DNA of 47,531 bases from UBA1351 sp964563505. GTDB taxonomy: Bacteria > Bacillota > Clostridia > Lachnospirales > Vallitaleaceae. A program made the position numbers and the translations under genes. Where the stretch lies: the NCBI GenBank assembly GCA_964563505.1, contig CAZLXW010000027.1, forward strand, positions 1 to 47,531, given 5' to 3'. Under the pieces are notes generated by a model. That model made no database searches and had not been told where the DNA came from. It was given only the letters and a program-made list of their open reading frames with translations. Position 1 is the stretch's first letter. Every line of letters begins with the position of its first letter. Below, one piece after another: positions 17,050-25,902 of this stretch.

Positions 17050-18411
17050 ATGGAAAATCAATTTAAGGCATTAGGCGTATCCGATCAAATCATTGAGGGG
17101 ATTACGAATATGGGATTCGAAGAACCGACAATCGTTCAAAAAGAGAGTATTCCCTTTATACTAAACAAGAAGGACTTGATTGTACGGTCGAAAACAGGAA
17201 GTGGAAAAACCGGTGCATTTGGTATGCCCATTATTCAAAACATGAACATAGATTTAAAAGAAACACAAGCGCTTATATTATCACCGACGCGAGAACTTGC
17301 AGTACAAGTAGATAAAGAAATCAGTTTGATTGGAAAATCTACCAAGGTTATCTCAACTGCCATATATGGACAACACAATATGCAGACGGAAATTGAACAG
17401 CTTAAAAAAGGTGCGCATATTGTAACCGGTACACCCGGACGCGTATTTGACCATATGGAACGTGGAACATTAAAGACAAAACATATTGATTTTTTGGTTT
17501 TAGATGAAGGGGACCGAATGCTTGATATGGGTTTTTACGATCAGATTGTTAAGATTATTAAACATCTTCCTACAAACCGTACAACCTTACTCTTTTCTGC
17601 CACAATGCCGGTTGAAATCCAAAAGATCTGTCGAAAGTATATGGATAATCCGATAACGATTGAATTAGAATCAGAGACAAAAACGGTTGACAGTATTGAA
17701 CAAATCTACTATCGTGTAGAAAAAAATGAAAAACGAAACCAATTATCACGAATTCTTCGTACTGAAAAGCCGACAGGTGTTATCGTCTTTTGTAATATGC
17801 GAAGAGAAGTTGATCGGGTGCAACAATATTTGGCAAAAGGTGGATTTAATGTGGAATCTTTACATGGTGCCATTAGTCAAAGCAAACGATTGAAAACAAT
17901 ACAAAAATTAAAAAAAGGAAAAATTCAAGTTCTCGTAGCAACAGATGTTGCAGCAAGAGGGATACATGTTGATGAGCTAAGCCATGTGATTAATTATGAT
18001 ATACCGGTTGAAAAAGATAGCTATGTGCATCGAATCGGACGAACAGGACGAGCCGGCAATAGTGGAAAAGCTATATCATTAGTCACTGCAGATGACCTTA
18101 TGTCCTTGTATGAAATCGAAGAACATGTTGGAAAGCTTATTGAGGAGCGTGAATTACCAGTTCACGCACCGGCTCTGTCTAAACCGGCTAAAGCAAAACA
18201 AAATAAAGAAGTGATTAATAAAATTCATCGTGTAGAAAAACGTGTAGAAAAACATATCGAAAAACAGGTTGAAAAGTATGTGCCTAAAATTTCGGTGGAA
18301 ATTATTCATAAAAATAAACCTGAGCCAATCAAATCAGATTCGGTGACTCAGGTTCCAAGTGAAAAAACATCATGGCTTCAACGGGTTAAGAATTTTTTTG
18401 GATTTTCTTAA
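17050..18411 (+). CDS. DEAD-box-type RNA helicase with DEGD motif II
   Basis: ATP-dependent RNA helicase of 453 aa from the ATG at 17050 (AAGGAAGG six bases upstream; an in-frame GTG at 17044 overlaps that site). Q motif GFEEPTIVQ, motif I SKTGSGKT, Ia PTRELAVQ, Ib TPGR, motif III SAT, IV VIVFCN, V ATDVAARGIHV and VI HRIGRTGRAG are present. Motif II reads DEGD (152-155) instead of DEAD, and motif I has S in place of A. The C-terminal 80 residues are a lysine-rich, probably coiled-coil tail (VEKRVEKHIEKQVEK) ending in WLQRVKNFFGFS. Only 4 bases separate it from the convergent antiporter gene, with no terminator between. Confidence 0.92.
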   Translation: MENQFKALGVSDQIIEGITNMGFEEPTIVQKESIPFILNKKDLIVRSKTGSGKTGAFGMPIIQNMNIDLKETQALILSPTRELAVQVDKEISLIGKSTKVISTAIYGQHNMQTEIEQLKKGAHIVTGTPGRVFDHMERGTLKTKHIDFLVLDEGDRMLDMGFYDQIVKIIKHLPTNRTTLLFSATMPVEIQKICRKYMDNPITIELESETKTVDSIEQIYYRVEKNEKRNQLSRILRTEKPTGVIVFCNMRREVDRVQQYLAKGGFNVESLHGAISQSKRLKTIQKLKKGKIQVLVATDVAARGIHVDELSHVINYDIPVEKDSYVHRIGRTGRAGNSGKAISLVTADDLMSLYEIEEHVGKLIEERELPVHAPALSKPAKAKQNKEVINKIHRVEKRVEKHIEKQVEKYVPKISVEIIHKNKPEPIKSDSVTQVPSEKTSWLQRVKNFFGFS

Positions 18412-18415
18412 ACAA

Positions 18416-19369
18416 CTAGACAAATATTCGAAACATTAATGAAATCATATATGCAATATAAGCCAATGTCATGAATATCCCTTCCGGCCGTGTGATTTTT
18501 TTGCCGGTGTACATGATAGGGAGAATAACAATCATAGCAAGAGTCAGTATGCTTAGATCTAGGATGCTGGACCGGTCGATAACAATTGGGTTAATAACGG
18601 AGGAAACACCTAAAACAAGTAAGAGGTTAAAGATATTTGAACCGATGATATTGCCGACGGCAATATCATTTTCACCTTTTCGGGCGGCAACGACAGAGGT
18701 AATAAGCTCGGGTAATGAAGTGCCGATAGCTACAATGGTTAATCCAATGATGACTTCAGACAGTCCAAACGCTCTTGCAATTCCGACGGCTCCGCTTACA
18801 GTTAAGTCCGAACCCCAAATGATAGCACCCATACCAATAAAGGTTAAAAGGATGCTGCGAAGGAGAGGCATTTCGCTAATTTCTTCGAATGTACCGTTCT
18901 CTTTACCGAGAACGATAATCTCAATCATGGAATAAAAGTAAATGGCAAAGAGGATAAGGAGTAAAATGCCGTCGACTCTGGAGATAATATTTGGGGTTTG
19001 ATCAATGGAAAAATCAAGGGCCATAATAAGAACGGCTACTGTAGCAATAATTGCAAAAGGCATTTCTTTTAAGATGGTTTTTAAGCGTATGCTTATTGGC
19101 GTAATTGCAGCGGACAAGCCTAAAACAAATAATATATTTAAGATGTTTGATCCAATGACATTACCAAAGACAAGTCCATTCGATTGGTCAATAGCCGCAT
19201 TAATGCTAACAGCAAGCTCGGGTGCACTCGTCCCAAAAGCGACTAAAGTCAAACCAATAACCATTGTAGAAATATTGAATCGCCTAGCAATCGAAGCTGC
19301 ACCATCAACAAAAAAATCGGCACCCTTAATGAGTAATAAAAAACCAATAATAAGTAAAACAATATCCAT
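18416..19369 (-). CDS. CaCA-family cation antiporter (YrbG-like)
   Basis: A 317-aa integral membrane Na+(H+)/divalent cation exchanger. It has the two inverted alpha repeats of the family, each with a G-T-S-x-P-E-L motif: GLTLVAFGTSAPELAVS in the N-terminal half and GLTIVAIGTSLPELITS in the C-terminal half, with an acidic loop between. Ten or so membrane helices are expected. The gene is preceded by a yybP-ykoY manganese riboswitch and terminator, so Mn2+ export (rather than the Ca2+ usually written for this family) is the likely physiological role. Ribosome binding site AAAGGAGAG. Confidence 0.92.
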   Translation of the reverse strand: MDIVLLIIGFLLLIKGADFFVDGAASIARRFNISTMVIGLTLVAFGTSAPELAVSINAAIDQSNGLVFGNVIGSNILNILFVLGLSAAITPISIRLKTILKEMPFAIIATVAVLIMALDFSIDQTPNIISRVDGILLLILFAIYFYSMIEIIVLGKENGTFEEISEMPLLRSILLTFIGMGAIIWGSDLTVSGAVGIARAFGLSEVIIGLTIVAIGTSLPELITSVVAARKGENDIAVGNIIGSNIFNLLLVLGVSSVINPIVIDRSSILDLSILTLAMIVILPIMYTGKKITRPEGIFMTLAYIAYMISLMFRIFV

Positions 19370-19408
19370 AATGCTCTCTCCTTTAAATGTGCTTTAAATA
19401 AAAACAAT

Positions 19409-19440
19409 AAAAAAACTCTACAACTTTAAAAGCTGTAGAG
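19409..19440 (-). terminator. Riboswitch-controlled intrinsic terminator
   Basis: On the minus strand CTCTACAGC and GTTGTAGAG form a stem with loop TTTTAAA followed by seven T. The 5' arm also forms the 3' side of the riboswitch closing stem (TTTAGAG at 19524-19530), so ligand-bound aptamer would block this terminator. Confidence 0.85.
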
Positions 19441-19536
19441 TCTCACTAAACAAATGATTGTCACCAAAGCCGGGATTTATTCATCCGTAATGACGACGTT
19501 GGTACCCTTAGGCAAGTTACTCCCTCTAAACTACCC
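19432..19536 (-). ncRNA. yybP-ykoY manganese riboswitch
   Basis: Minus-strand leader of the cation antiporter gene. It carries the conserved blocks of the yybP-ykoY aptamer: GAGGGAGTA (plus positions 19518-19526), GTCGTCATTACG, CCCGGCTTTGGTGACA and TGAGACTCTACAG. This matches the known B. subtilis element block by block (from memory). The family binds Mn2+ and turns on Mn2+ export genes. The closing stem competes with the downstream terminator, predicting transcription ON with Mn2+. Confidence 0.88.
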
Positions 19537-19538
19537 TT

Positions 19539-19567
19539 ATTCTATATCATCTATCATTTTTTTGCAA
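19539..19567 (-). promoter_or_regulatory. Sigma-A promoter of the riboswitch/antiporter transcript
   Basis: Minus strand TTGCAA (19562-19567), 17-base spacer, TAGAAT (19539-19544). The predicted start near 19532 coincides with the first base of the aptamer. Confidence 0.65.
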
Positions 19568-19577
19568 GAAAAAAATA

Positions 19578-20288
19578 TTAGGTATGATTTCTGCGATACT
19601 CGGCAGGGCTCATACCTGTTTGCTTTTTGAAGACATTTGAAAAATAGGCAGAGTTGCAATAATCTAAAACATAAGCGATGTCTGTAATCTTTAAGGGGGA
19701 AAATTCCAAAAAATTCTTGGCAATTGCAATTTTTCGTTCTTGAATATATGCACTAATGGAAATCCCGACTTCTTTATGAAAAAGACTTGATAAATAATCG
19801 GGGGATAAATGGGTTAATTGGGCTAAATCTTTGACAGTGATTTTGGAGGTTGCATTTTCGGAAATATAACGAATGATCTTTGAAATTGATTGGGAGTAAT
19901 GAAGTGTTTTATTCTCATTGACCAACCCAACAAACTCCTTGACCATTTCATATTCAAATGCTTCTAAATGACGGCTTTCTTGAAAAGTTTCTATTTTTTT
20001 TATAAAAATATCGCTTAAATCAAAAGCGTCTTCAGGGGTAACTCCGGCGCGAATAATTGCTCGGGTAAAAATCGTGCATGAAGCAATCATCGAGTTTTTT
20101 ATGGAACGAAGTGAATTCGATGAAAGCGATGCCCGTTCTAATTCATTAATTTGAGTTAAAGTAGTTAAAGCTTCGGAAAGTAATCCTAAACTGATTTCGC
20201 TTAATAGTTTTGATTCTAAAAAATACGGAGGATGTTTATATTCGATATCCATATTCTTAAGTTTTTCTTTGATTAGTGAACGATTCAT
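19578..20288 (-). CDS. AraC-family transcriptional regulator
   Basis: A 236-aa regulator with a helical N-terminal domain (about 1-125, no cupin fold evident; RSIKNSMIASCTIFTRAIIRAGV is typical of a Firmicute AraC subgroup) and a double-HTH AraC DNA-binding domain (about 135-234, SPDYLSSLFHKEVGISISAY and the closing SAYFSNVFKKQTGMSPAEYR). It is divergent from the sugar ABC importer genes with a 189-base gap and most likely controls them. No receiver domain is present, so it probably responds to a metabolite. Confidence 0.9.
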   Translation of the reverse strand: MNRSLIKEKLKNMDIEYKHPPYFLESKLLSEISLGLLSEALTTLTQINELERASLSSNSLRSIKNSMIASCTIFTRAIIRAGVTPEDAFDLSDIFIKKIETFQESRHLEAFEYEMVKEFVGLVNENKTLHYSQSISKIIRYISENATSKITVKDLAQLTHLSPDYLSSLFHKEVGISISAYIQERKIAIAKNFLEFSPLKITDIAYVLDYCNSAYFSNVFKKQTGMSPAEYRRNHT

Positions 20289-20376
20289 TCAATCCCTCAT
20301 TTCATATAAGATATATACAAATTATAACAGAATTACATAAGAAATAATATAGAAAAATGAATATAATTTAATACAT

Positions 20377-20404
20377 AAGGATTGTTGAATGTAAAATAAT
20401 CCTT
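20377..20404. promoter_or_regulatory. Inverted repeat in the AraC/importer intergenic region
   Basis: AAGGATT (20377-20383) and AATCCTT (20398-20404) are perfect 7-base inverted arms with a 14-base spacer, about 75 bases before the importer start. It could be a regulator site or an RNA hairpin. A weak promoter (TTGAAA 20403-20408, TATCAT 20424-20429, spacing 15) follows it. Confidence 0.4.
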
Positions 20405-20477
20405 GAAACAAAGAAAATCATAGTATCATATTGTTGGAAATACACAAAAAGCAATTATGTATAAAGGAGGATGTATT

Positions 20478-21722
20478 ATGAAAAAAGTTTTATCGTTACT
20501 TATGGTTATGAGTTTGGTAGTCTTAGCATTTGCAGGATGTGGCGGAAAAGTTGAAGAATCGGTTGTTATTTACCAAAACAAAGTGGAAATTGGTGAACAA
20601 CTTATGGCGTTTGCAACTGCATACGAAGAAGAAACAGGGATTAAAGTTGATGTGAAAACATCCGGTGGTGATTCACCATATGCAGAAAATCTAAAGGCTG
20701 AATTCCAATCCGACCGACAACCGGATATTTTTGTTATTGAAGGTATGGGTGGTTATAATACCTGGTCATCAAAACTTGAGCCATATGAAGATCAAGAGTG
20801 GATGGACTTAACAAGTCTTGAATTTATTGTTGACGGCGTTGTTTATGGATTCCCTGTTGCCGTTGAAGCATGGGGGATGGCCTATAATGAAGATTTACTA
20901 AGCCAAGCAGGAATTGATTCTGCAACATTAACATCTCAAGAGGCCTATCGTACTGCGTTTGAAAAAATCGACGGTATGAAAGATGAATTAGGTATTGATT
21001 CAGTTGTTGCCATGGCAGCCGGTCCGGATATGCGTTGGGTAACAGGATTACATAACTTTAACGGATATTTATCAGCTGGATTACCATATGGTGATACAAC
21101 AATACTCGATATGTTAAATAATGGAGAAGCAGATGTTTCCCGTTTAACTGAATATGCTGATTGGGTTGAATTGTTGTTTGAATATGCTGATGAAGCTGTA
21201 CTAATAACTGGAAACTATGATGCACAAGTAGGTCAGTTTGGAACAGGGAAAGCTGTATTTATTCATCAAGGAAACTGGATTGATCCATGGTTGGTAGAAA
21301 ATCAAATAAAATTTCCTATGGGATTTGCTCCACATGCAAGTGTAAAAGGGGAACACAATGCAATCTTTATCGGTGCACCGTCATTTTACGTTATTAATAG
21401 TGACAGTGAGAATAAAGAAGCAGCGAATGCATTTTTGAATTATATGGCAACAAGTCAAGCTGGACATGACTATATGGTTAATCAGGCAAAGATGGTGCCG
21501 GCATTTACTAATGTTACATTAACTCCTGATACACCATTATCTGCAAGTGCAGCAGAATGGTTGCAAAAACCAGACGGATCATATACATGGTTGCAAAATG
21601 ATATGCCGGATGGTTTCGGAATGAATACATTAGGACCGATTTATGAGAGTTTTGCAAAAGGCGATTTAACAAAAGAAGAGTTTATCGGTCAACTTGTACA
21701 ACAGATTGAATCGATACAATAA
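20478..21722 (+). CDS. Carbohydrate ABC transporter substrate-binding lipoprotein
   Basis: A 414-aa family 1 (SBP_bac_1) sugar-binding protein. The ATG at 20478 is preceded by AAAGGAGG eight bases upstream; an in-frame ATG at 20457 would place the ribosome binding site inside the gene. Signal peptide with lipobox FAGC ends near residue 20, so it is lipid-anchored outside the membrane. Features such as RQPDIFVIEG, VYGFPVAVEAWGMAYN and KAVFIHQGNW are family-typical. It is the first gene of an importer/phosphorylase/amylosucrase operon. Confidence 0.93.
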   Translation: MKKVLSLLMVMSLVVLAFAGCGGKVEESVVIYQNKVEIGEQLMAFATAYEEETGIKVDVKTSGGDSPYAENLKAEFQSDRQPDIFVIEGMGGYNTWSSKLEPYEDQEWMDLTSLEFIVDGVVYGFPVAVEAWGMAYNEDLLSQAGIDSATLTSQEAYRTAFEKIDGMKDELGIDSVVAMAAGPDMRWVTGLHNFNGYLSAGLPYGDTTILDMLNNGEADVSRLTEYADWVELLFEYADEAVLITGNYDAQVGQFGTGKAVFIHQGNWIDPWLVENQIKFPMGFAPHASVKGEHNAIFIGAPSFYVINSDSENKEAANAFLNYMATSQAGHDYMVNQAKMVPAFTNVTLTPDTPLSASAAEWLQKPDGSYTWLQNDMPDGFGMNTLGPIYESFAKGDLTKEEFIGQLVQQIESIQ

Positions 21723-21751
21723 TACTTTTGATTATTCCAAAAATACAAATA

Positions 21752-21775
21752 GGGATGTGGGGGTTCTCACATCCC
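21752..21775 (+). other. Stem-loop between binding protein and permease genes
   Basis: GGGATGTG and CACATCCC form a perfect 8-bp stem with an 8-base loop (GGGGTTCT). No T tract follows, so it is not a classical terminator. It fits an mRNA-stabilising or processing hairpin that raises expression of the binding protein over the permeases. Confidence 0.6.
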
Positions 21776-21827
21776 TTGAATCTATCATGTATCGATCACA
21801 TTAGTATGACTGGTAAAGGAGTATAAT

Positions 21828-22733
21828 ATGAATAAATATACTAAGGATAAGGTTGTCTTTTGGGGATTTTTGGCACCTGCATTGTTTGCTTTTAGTGTTG
21901 TTGTTATTATTCCCTTTATGATGGGAATTTATTATTCAATGACAGACTGGACAGCAGTAGCAGGCCTAGAAATCAATTGGATTGGATTTGAAAACTATAA
22001 AAACATGCTTTCAAATAAAGCCTTTCAATATTCGTTTTTAAGAACATTTCTTTTTACATTTATTAGTGTTATTACAGTAAATGGTATTGCAATGATTTTA
22101 GCCATATTGGTAACAAGAGAAGTAAAATTTAAAACATTTTATCGAGCAGGTTTTTTTGTTCCCAATCTTATTGGTGGACTTGTATTAGGGTACATTTGGC
22201 AATTTATCTTTAAAAGTGTTGTGCCCGCTATTGGTACATTAGTAGGATCAGCTGCACTAGAAGATGTATTGATTTTGGCGGACCCTAATTTAGCTCTAAT
22301 GGGCTTGATTATGGCTTTTACATGGCAATATGCTGGATATATTATGATGATTTATGTGGCTGCGTTACTTAATGTACCTCAAGAACTTATTGAAGCCAGT
22401 CAGATTGATGGTGCCAACTATTGGCATCGATTCAAAAGCATTACCCTTCCTATGATTGCTCAAGCATTTACAATCACTTCATTTCTCACGCTGGTAAATT
22501 CATTTAAGCAATATGACATTATTGTTGCTTTAACCAATGGAGGACCGTCAGCAACATTTAACGGTGAGATAGTCAATTCAACGGAATTATTATCAATGCA
22601 TATTTATAACGTGGCCTTCAAATTTAATAATATGGCCCAAGGACAGGCAAGAGCCATTGTGTTTTTCTTGATTTTATCGGTAATGTCAATGGCACAAGTA
22701 CATTATAATAAAAAGAAAGAGGTGGAAATATAA
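21828..22733 (+). CDS. Carbohydrate ABC transporter permease (MalF-type)
   Basis: A 301-aa inner-membrane permease of the CUT1 class with six predicted helices. The EAA loop is EASQIDGANYWHRFKSITLPM at about 186-206, which contacts the ATPase. It follows the binding-protein gene after a stem-loop and its stop overlaps the next permease start in a TAATG arrangement, so the two permeases are translationally coupled and likely form a heterodimer. No ATPase gene is present nearby. Confidence 0.94.
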   Translation: MNKYTKDKVVFWGFLAPALFAFSVVVIIPFMMGIYYSMTDWTAVAGLEINWIGFENYKNMLSNKAFQYSFLRTFLFTFISVITVNGIAMILAILVTREVKFKTFYRAGFFVPNLIGGLVLGYIWQFIFKSVVPAIGTLVGSAALEDVLILADPNLALMGLIMAFTWQYAGYIMMIYVAALLNVPQELIEASQIDGANYWHRFKSITLPMIAQAFTITSFLTLVNSFKQYDIIVALTNGGPSATFNGEIVNSTELLSMHIYNVAFKFNNMAQGQARAIVFFLILSVMSMAQVHYNKKKEVEI

Positions 22734-23593
22734 TGTTTAAAAAACAAAGAGTTCTTAATATAGTATTGACAATAGTTACACTTATTATGTTTTTGTTTGC
22801 CATGTTTCCCTTTTTTATTGTTCTTATTAATGCAGCAAAAGCCTCTTTAGAAATAATAACAGATCCAATCGCATTACCAAATCGATGGGGGCAATTGTTT
22901 AGAAATATAGCGGATATATGGAATCGTCCAAGTATAAAATATTCAAAGAGCGTATTTTCGTCGGTTGTGATTACAACAGGTTCCCTGCTCACAATTTCTG
23001 TTTTTTCAGCAATGGCTGCTTGGGTTCTTGTTCGTACAAAAACAAAACTGTCCGGATTTATTTTCTTACTCTTTTTGAGTGGATTAATCATTCCCTTCCA
23101 AGTGGTTATGTTTCCTTTAGTTGCACTCTTTAGAATGATTTATGAAGCAATTGGACTTCGAATGCTTCGAACGTATCATGGTATGATTTTTGCTTATATT
23201 GGATTTGGAGCCCCCTTATCTGTGTTTATGTTCCATGGTTTTATTAAATCAGTGCCTTTAGAATTAGAAGAAGCCTCAACGATTGACGGATGTACGAAGC
23301 CACAAACATTTTTTAAGATTATACTCCCAATTCTAAAACCTATTTTTGTTACGGTTATTATATTAAATGGCATATGGATATGGAATGATTTTTTGTTGCC
23401 ATCACTGATTCTTGGAATCGGTCAAGATATACAAACAATACCACTAGCGATTGCAGCTTTTGCAGGATCTTTTGTAAAAAAATGGGATTTAATTATGACG
23501 GCTGTGTTAATGGCTGCGATTCCGATTATTATTGCATTCTTATTGGCGCAAAAACACATCATTAAAGGAATGGTATCAGGGTCGATTAAGTAA
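22733..23593 (+). CDS. Carbohydrate ABC transporter permease (MalG-type)
   Basis: A 286-aa CUT1 permease with six helices; EAA loop EEASTIDGCTKPQTFFKIILP (about 181-201). The ATG shares bases with the stop of the preceding permease. With the MalF-type partner it forms the transmembrane channel. The downstream glycoside phosphorylase suggests the imported sugar is an alpha-linked glucobiose or oligosaccharide; that substrate is inferred from context. Confidence 0.94.
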   Translation: MFKKQRVLNIVLTIVTLIMFLFAMFPFFIVLINAAKASLEIITDPIALPNRWGQLFRNIADIWNRPSIKYSKSVFSSVVITTGSLLTISVFSAMAAWVLVRTKTKLSGFIFLLFLSGLIIPFQVVMFPLVALFRMIYEAIGLRMLRTYHGMIFAYIGFGAPLSVFMFHGFIKSVPLELEEASTIDGCTKPQTFFKIILPILKPIFVTVIILNGIWIWNDFLLPSLILGIGQDIQTIPLAIAAFAGSFVKKWDLIMTAVLMAAIPIIIAFLLAQKHIIKGMVSGSIK

Positions 23594-23634
23594 AGGAAGC
23601 TATAAATGTTTGAGATGAAGTTTGGAGAATGCTT

Positions 23635-25890
23635 ATGAAGAATTCAAGGTTGACAAATGAACAGTTACTCGTTGATGAAAGTTTGCTATTTGTTGGTAAC
23701 GGATATCTTGGCTTGCGTGGAAATTTTGAAGAAGGGTATCCGAATCATTTTCAAACAATACGCGGAACATATATCAATGGATTTTATGAAGATGTCGTGA
23801 TTAACTATGGAGAAAGTGCCTATGGATTTCCCAAAACTGCCCAAAAGATGTTGAATATCATCGATGGTCAGACGATTGTTATACGCATTGATGATGATGA
23901 GTTTTCCTTGTTTGAAGGAGAAGTGTTATCTTTTGACAGAAAACTAGATATTTGGGAAGGTTATAATGAACGGAGCATTGATTGGGTTTCACCCAAAGGG
24001 CATCATCTCTTGATTAAGATTCGTAAGATGACATCGTTTGAACAGTTAGAACTTGCCATCATTGAATATGCAGTTACTTCGGTGAATTATTCAGGAGATA
24101 TTTCGATTTTATCAACCCTTGATGGAAATGTATTTAATTTTGCGGATGAAGATGATCCGAGAGTTTCATCGGAACAAGCAAGATGGCTTTATGTAGACAA
24201 TGTTGGAGTACGCGATAGAAAATATGCACAGATAACAAGCGCAACAAAACAGTCCGCTTTGAAGGTGACAGCGACCATGGGGCATGATATTGATGTTGAA
24301 TATGAGGTCAAAGAAAATATTATTGTTGCCTTCAAACATGATTCGATTCAACAAGGAGAGACATTTGCATTTTCAAAATTTCTCGTTTATGTCGATAGTA
24401 TTCGCTCAAAAGATCCTGAAAATGAAGGCTTAGGAATTCTTCAAAATGCAGTTGAAAAATCAAGTCAATATTGGTTTGATTTACAAAAAAAACATTTAGA
24501 TAAATTCTGGAAAGTTGCAAAAATTGAAGTTGATGGAGACGCTTCGGTTGAAGAAGCTCTAAATTATAGTGTGTATCAGTTGTATGCATCTGCAGGTAGA
24601 GATGCCTTTTCAAATATTTCGGCTAAAGGCTTAAGTGGAGAAGGATATGAAGGGCACTATTTCTGGGATACAGAGATTTATATGTTGCCTTTTTTTATAC
24701 TCACACATCCGGACATTGCAAAGAATTTACTATCCTTTAGATATCAAACATTGGATTTAGCAAGAGATCGGGCATTAATGATGGGGCATAAAAAAGGAGC
24801 TAAAATTCCATGGAGAACCATATCCGGAACTGAGTGTTCTGCATATTTTCCTGCCGGAAGTGCTCAGTATCATATTAATGCCGATGTTGCATATGCCTAT
24901 ATTCAATATTACTTATTTTCAAAAGATATTGAGTTCATGAAACAAATAGGTTATGAAGTTATTCTAGAAACCGCTCGAATATGGTTGGAAATCGGTCATT
25001 TTGACGACAAAGGCCAATTTAAGATACCGGCAGTCACAGGTCCGGATGAATACACGGCCATTGTAAATAATAATTATTATACAAATTCGATGGCAAAATA
25101 CCATATGTATTGGGTCTGTAAATTAACTAGGGAATTAGGTGAAACAGATGTAAGTTGGTATAATAAGGTGCAAAAGCAACTCAATATCGACGAAGCAGAA
25201 ATAATTGATATGGAAAAGGCGTATCAGAATATGTACTTACCCTATTCAGAAGAACTTGGAATATATTGGCAGGATGATACCTTTAAGGATAAAGAGGACT
25301 GGGATTTTGGAAATACCCCGCAAGACAAGTATCCATTATTGTTACATTATCACCCATTAACGATTTATAGATACCGTGTCTTAAAGCAGGCAGATACGGT
25401 CTTAGCCTATTTTTTACTTGACCATGTTTCAGAAGAAATAATGAATCGGTCGTATGATTATTATGAACGACTAACCACACATGATTCTAGCTTGTCGCCG
25501 TGCGTTCATAGCATTATGGCCGCAAAGTTACATAAAGCTGAAAAAGCCTATCAATTTTTTATGAAAACGATTCGCTTAGATCTAGATAATTTGCATCATA
25601 ACACAAAAGATGGCCTTCATATTGCCAATGCTGGTGGTGCATATATGAGTATCGTCTATGGTTTTGCTGGACTACGCATCAAAGAGGATGGTCTTCATCT
25701 TAATCCGATTATGCCGAAAGAGTGGAAACGTATTTGTTTTAGAATATATTATCAGCAAGCTTTAATTACGATTACAATGGCAGAAAAACTGACGATTGAA
25801 ACAACAAAGACAATTGAAATAGTTGTCAATCATAAGACATATACGATTGATGATGAAATTCATCTAGAATATGAAGTGACATCAAAGTAA
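23635..25890 (+). CDS. GH65 family glycoside phosphorylase
   Basis: Cytoplasmic inverting phosphorylase (751 aa from the ATG at 23635, GGAG eight bases upstream; an ATG at 23629 lies too close to that site). GH65 enzymes convert trehalose, maltose, kojibiose, nigerose or related alpha-glucosides plus phosphate to beta-glucose 1-phosphate. Visible: the N-terminal beta-sandwich start (FVGNGYLGLRGNFEEG), the catalytic barrel signature GHYFWDTEIYMLPFF, the catalytic acid E472 in TGPDEYTAIVNNNYYTN and the phosphate-site region AGGAYMSIVYGFAGLR. The acceptor-site block (GAKIPWRTISGTEC) does not let me fix specificity. No beta-phosphoglucomutase gene is adjacent. Confidence 0.9.
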   Translation: MKNSRLTNEQLLVDESLLFVGNGYLGLRGNFEEGYPNHFQTIRGTYINGFYEDVVINYGESAYGFPKTAQKMLNIIDGQTIVIRIDDDEFSLFEGEVLSFDRKLDIWEGYNERSIDWVSPKGHHLLIKIRKMTSFEQLELAIIEYAVTSVNYSGDISILSTLDGNVFNFADEDDPRVSSEQARWLYVDNVGVRDRKYAQITSATKQSALKVTATMGHDIDVEYEVKENIIVAFKHDSIQQGETFAFSKFLVYVDSIRSKDPENEGLGILQNAVEKSSQYWFDLQKKHLDKFWKVAKIEVDGDASVEEALNYSVYQLYASAGRDAFSNISAKGLSGEGYEGHYFWDTEIYMLPFFILTHPDIAKNLLSFRYQTLDLARDRALMMGHKKGAKIPWRTISGTECSAYFPAGSAQYHINADVAYAYIQYYLFSKDIEFMKQIGYEVILETARIWLEIGHFDDKGQFKIPAVTGPDEYTAIVNNNYYTNSMAKYHMYWVCKLTRELGETDVSWYNKVQKQLNIDEAEIIDMEKAYQNMYLPYSEELGIYWQDDTFKDKEDWDFGNTPQDKYPLLLHYHPLTIYRYRVLKQADTVLAYFLLDHVSEEIMNRSYDYYERLTTHDSSLSPCVHSIMAAKLHKAEKAYQFFMKTIRLDLDNLHHNTKDGLHIANAGGAYMSIVYGFAGLRIKEDGLHLNPIMPKEWKRICFRIYYQQALITITMAEKLTIETTKTIEIVVNHKTYTIDDEIHLEYEVTSK

Positions 25891-25902
25891 AGAGGTGGTT
25901 CA

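Noticed and set aside
18471..19397. Two long plus-strand frames (154 and 130 codons) opposite the antiporter gene
   Set aside because: They are antisense shadows of a strongly conserved membrane protein, lack ribosome binding sites and have no protein family features.
22624..23091. A 155-codon minus-strand frame across two permease genes
   Set aside because: Antisense to conserved permease sequence, spans their junction, no ribosome binding site.
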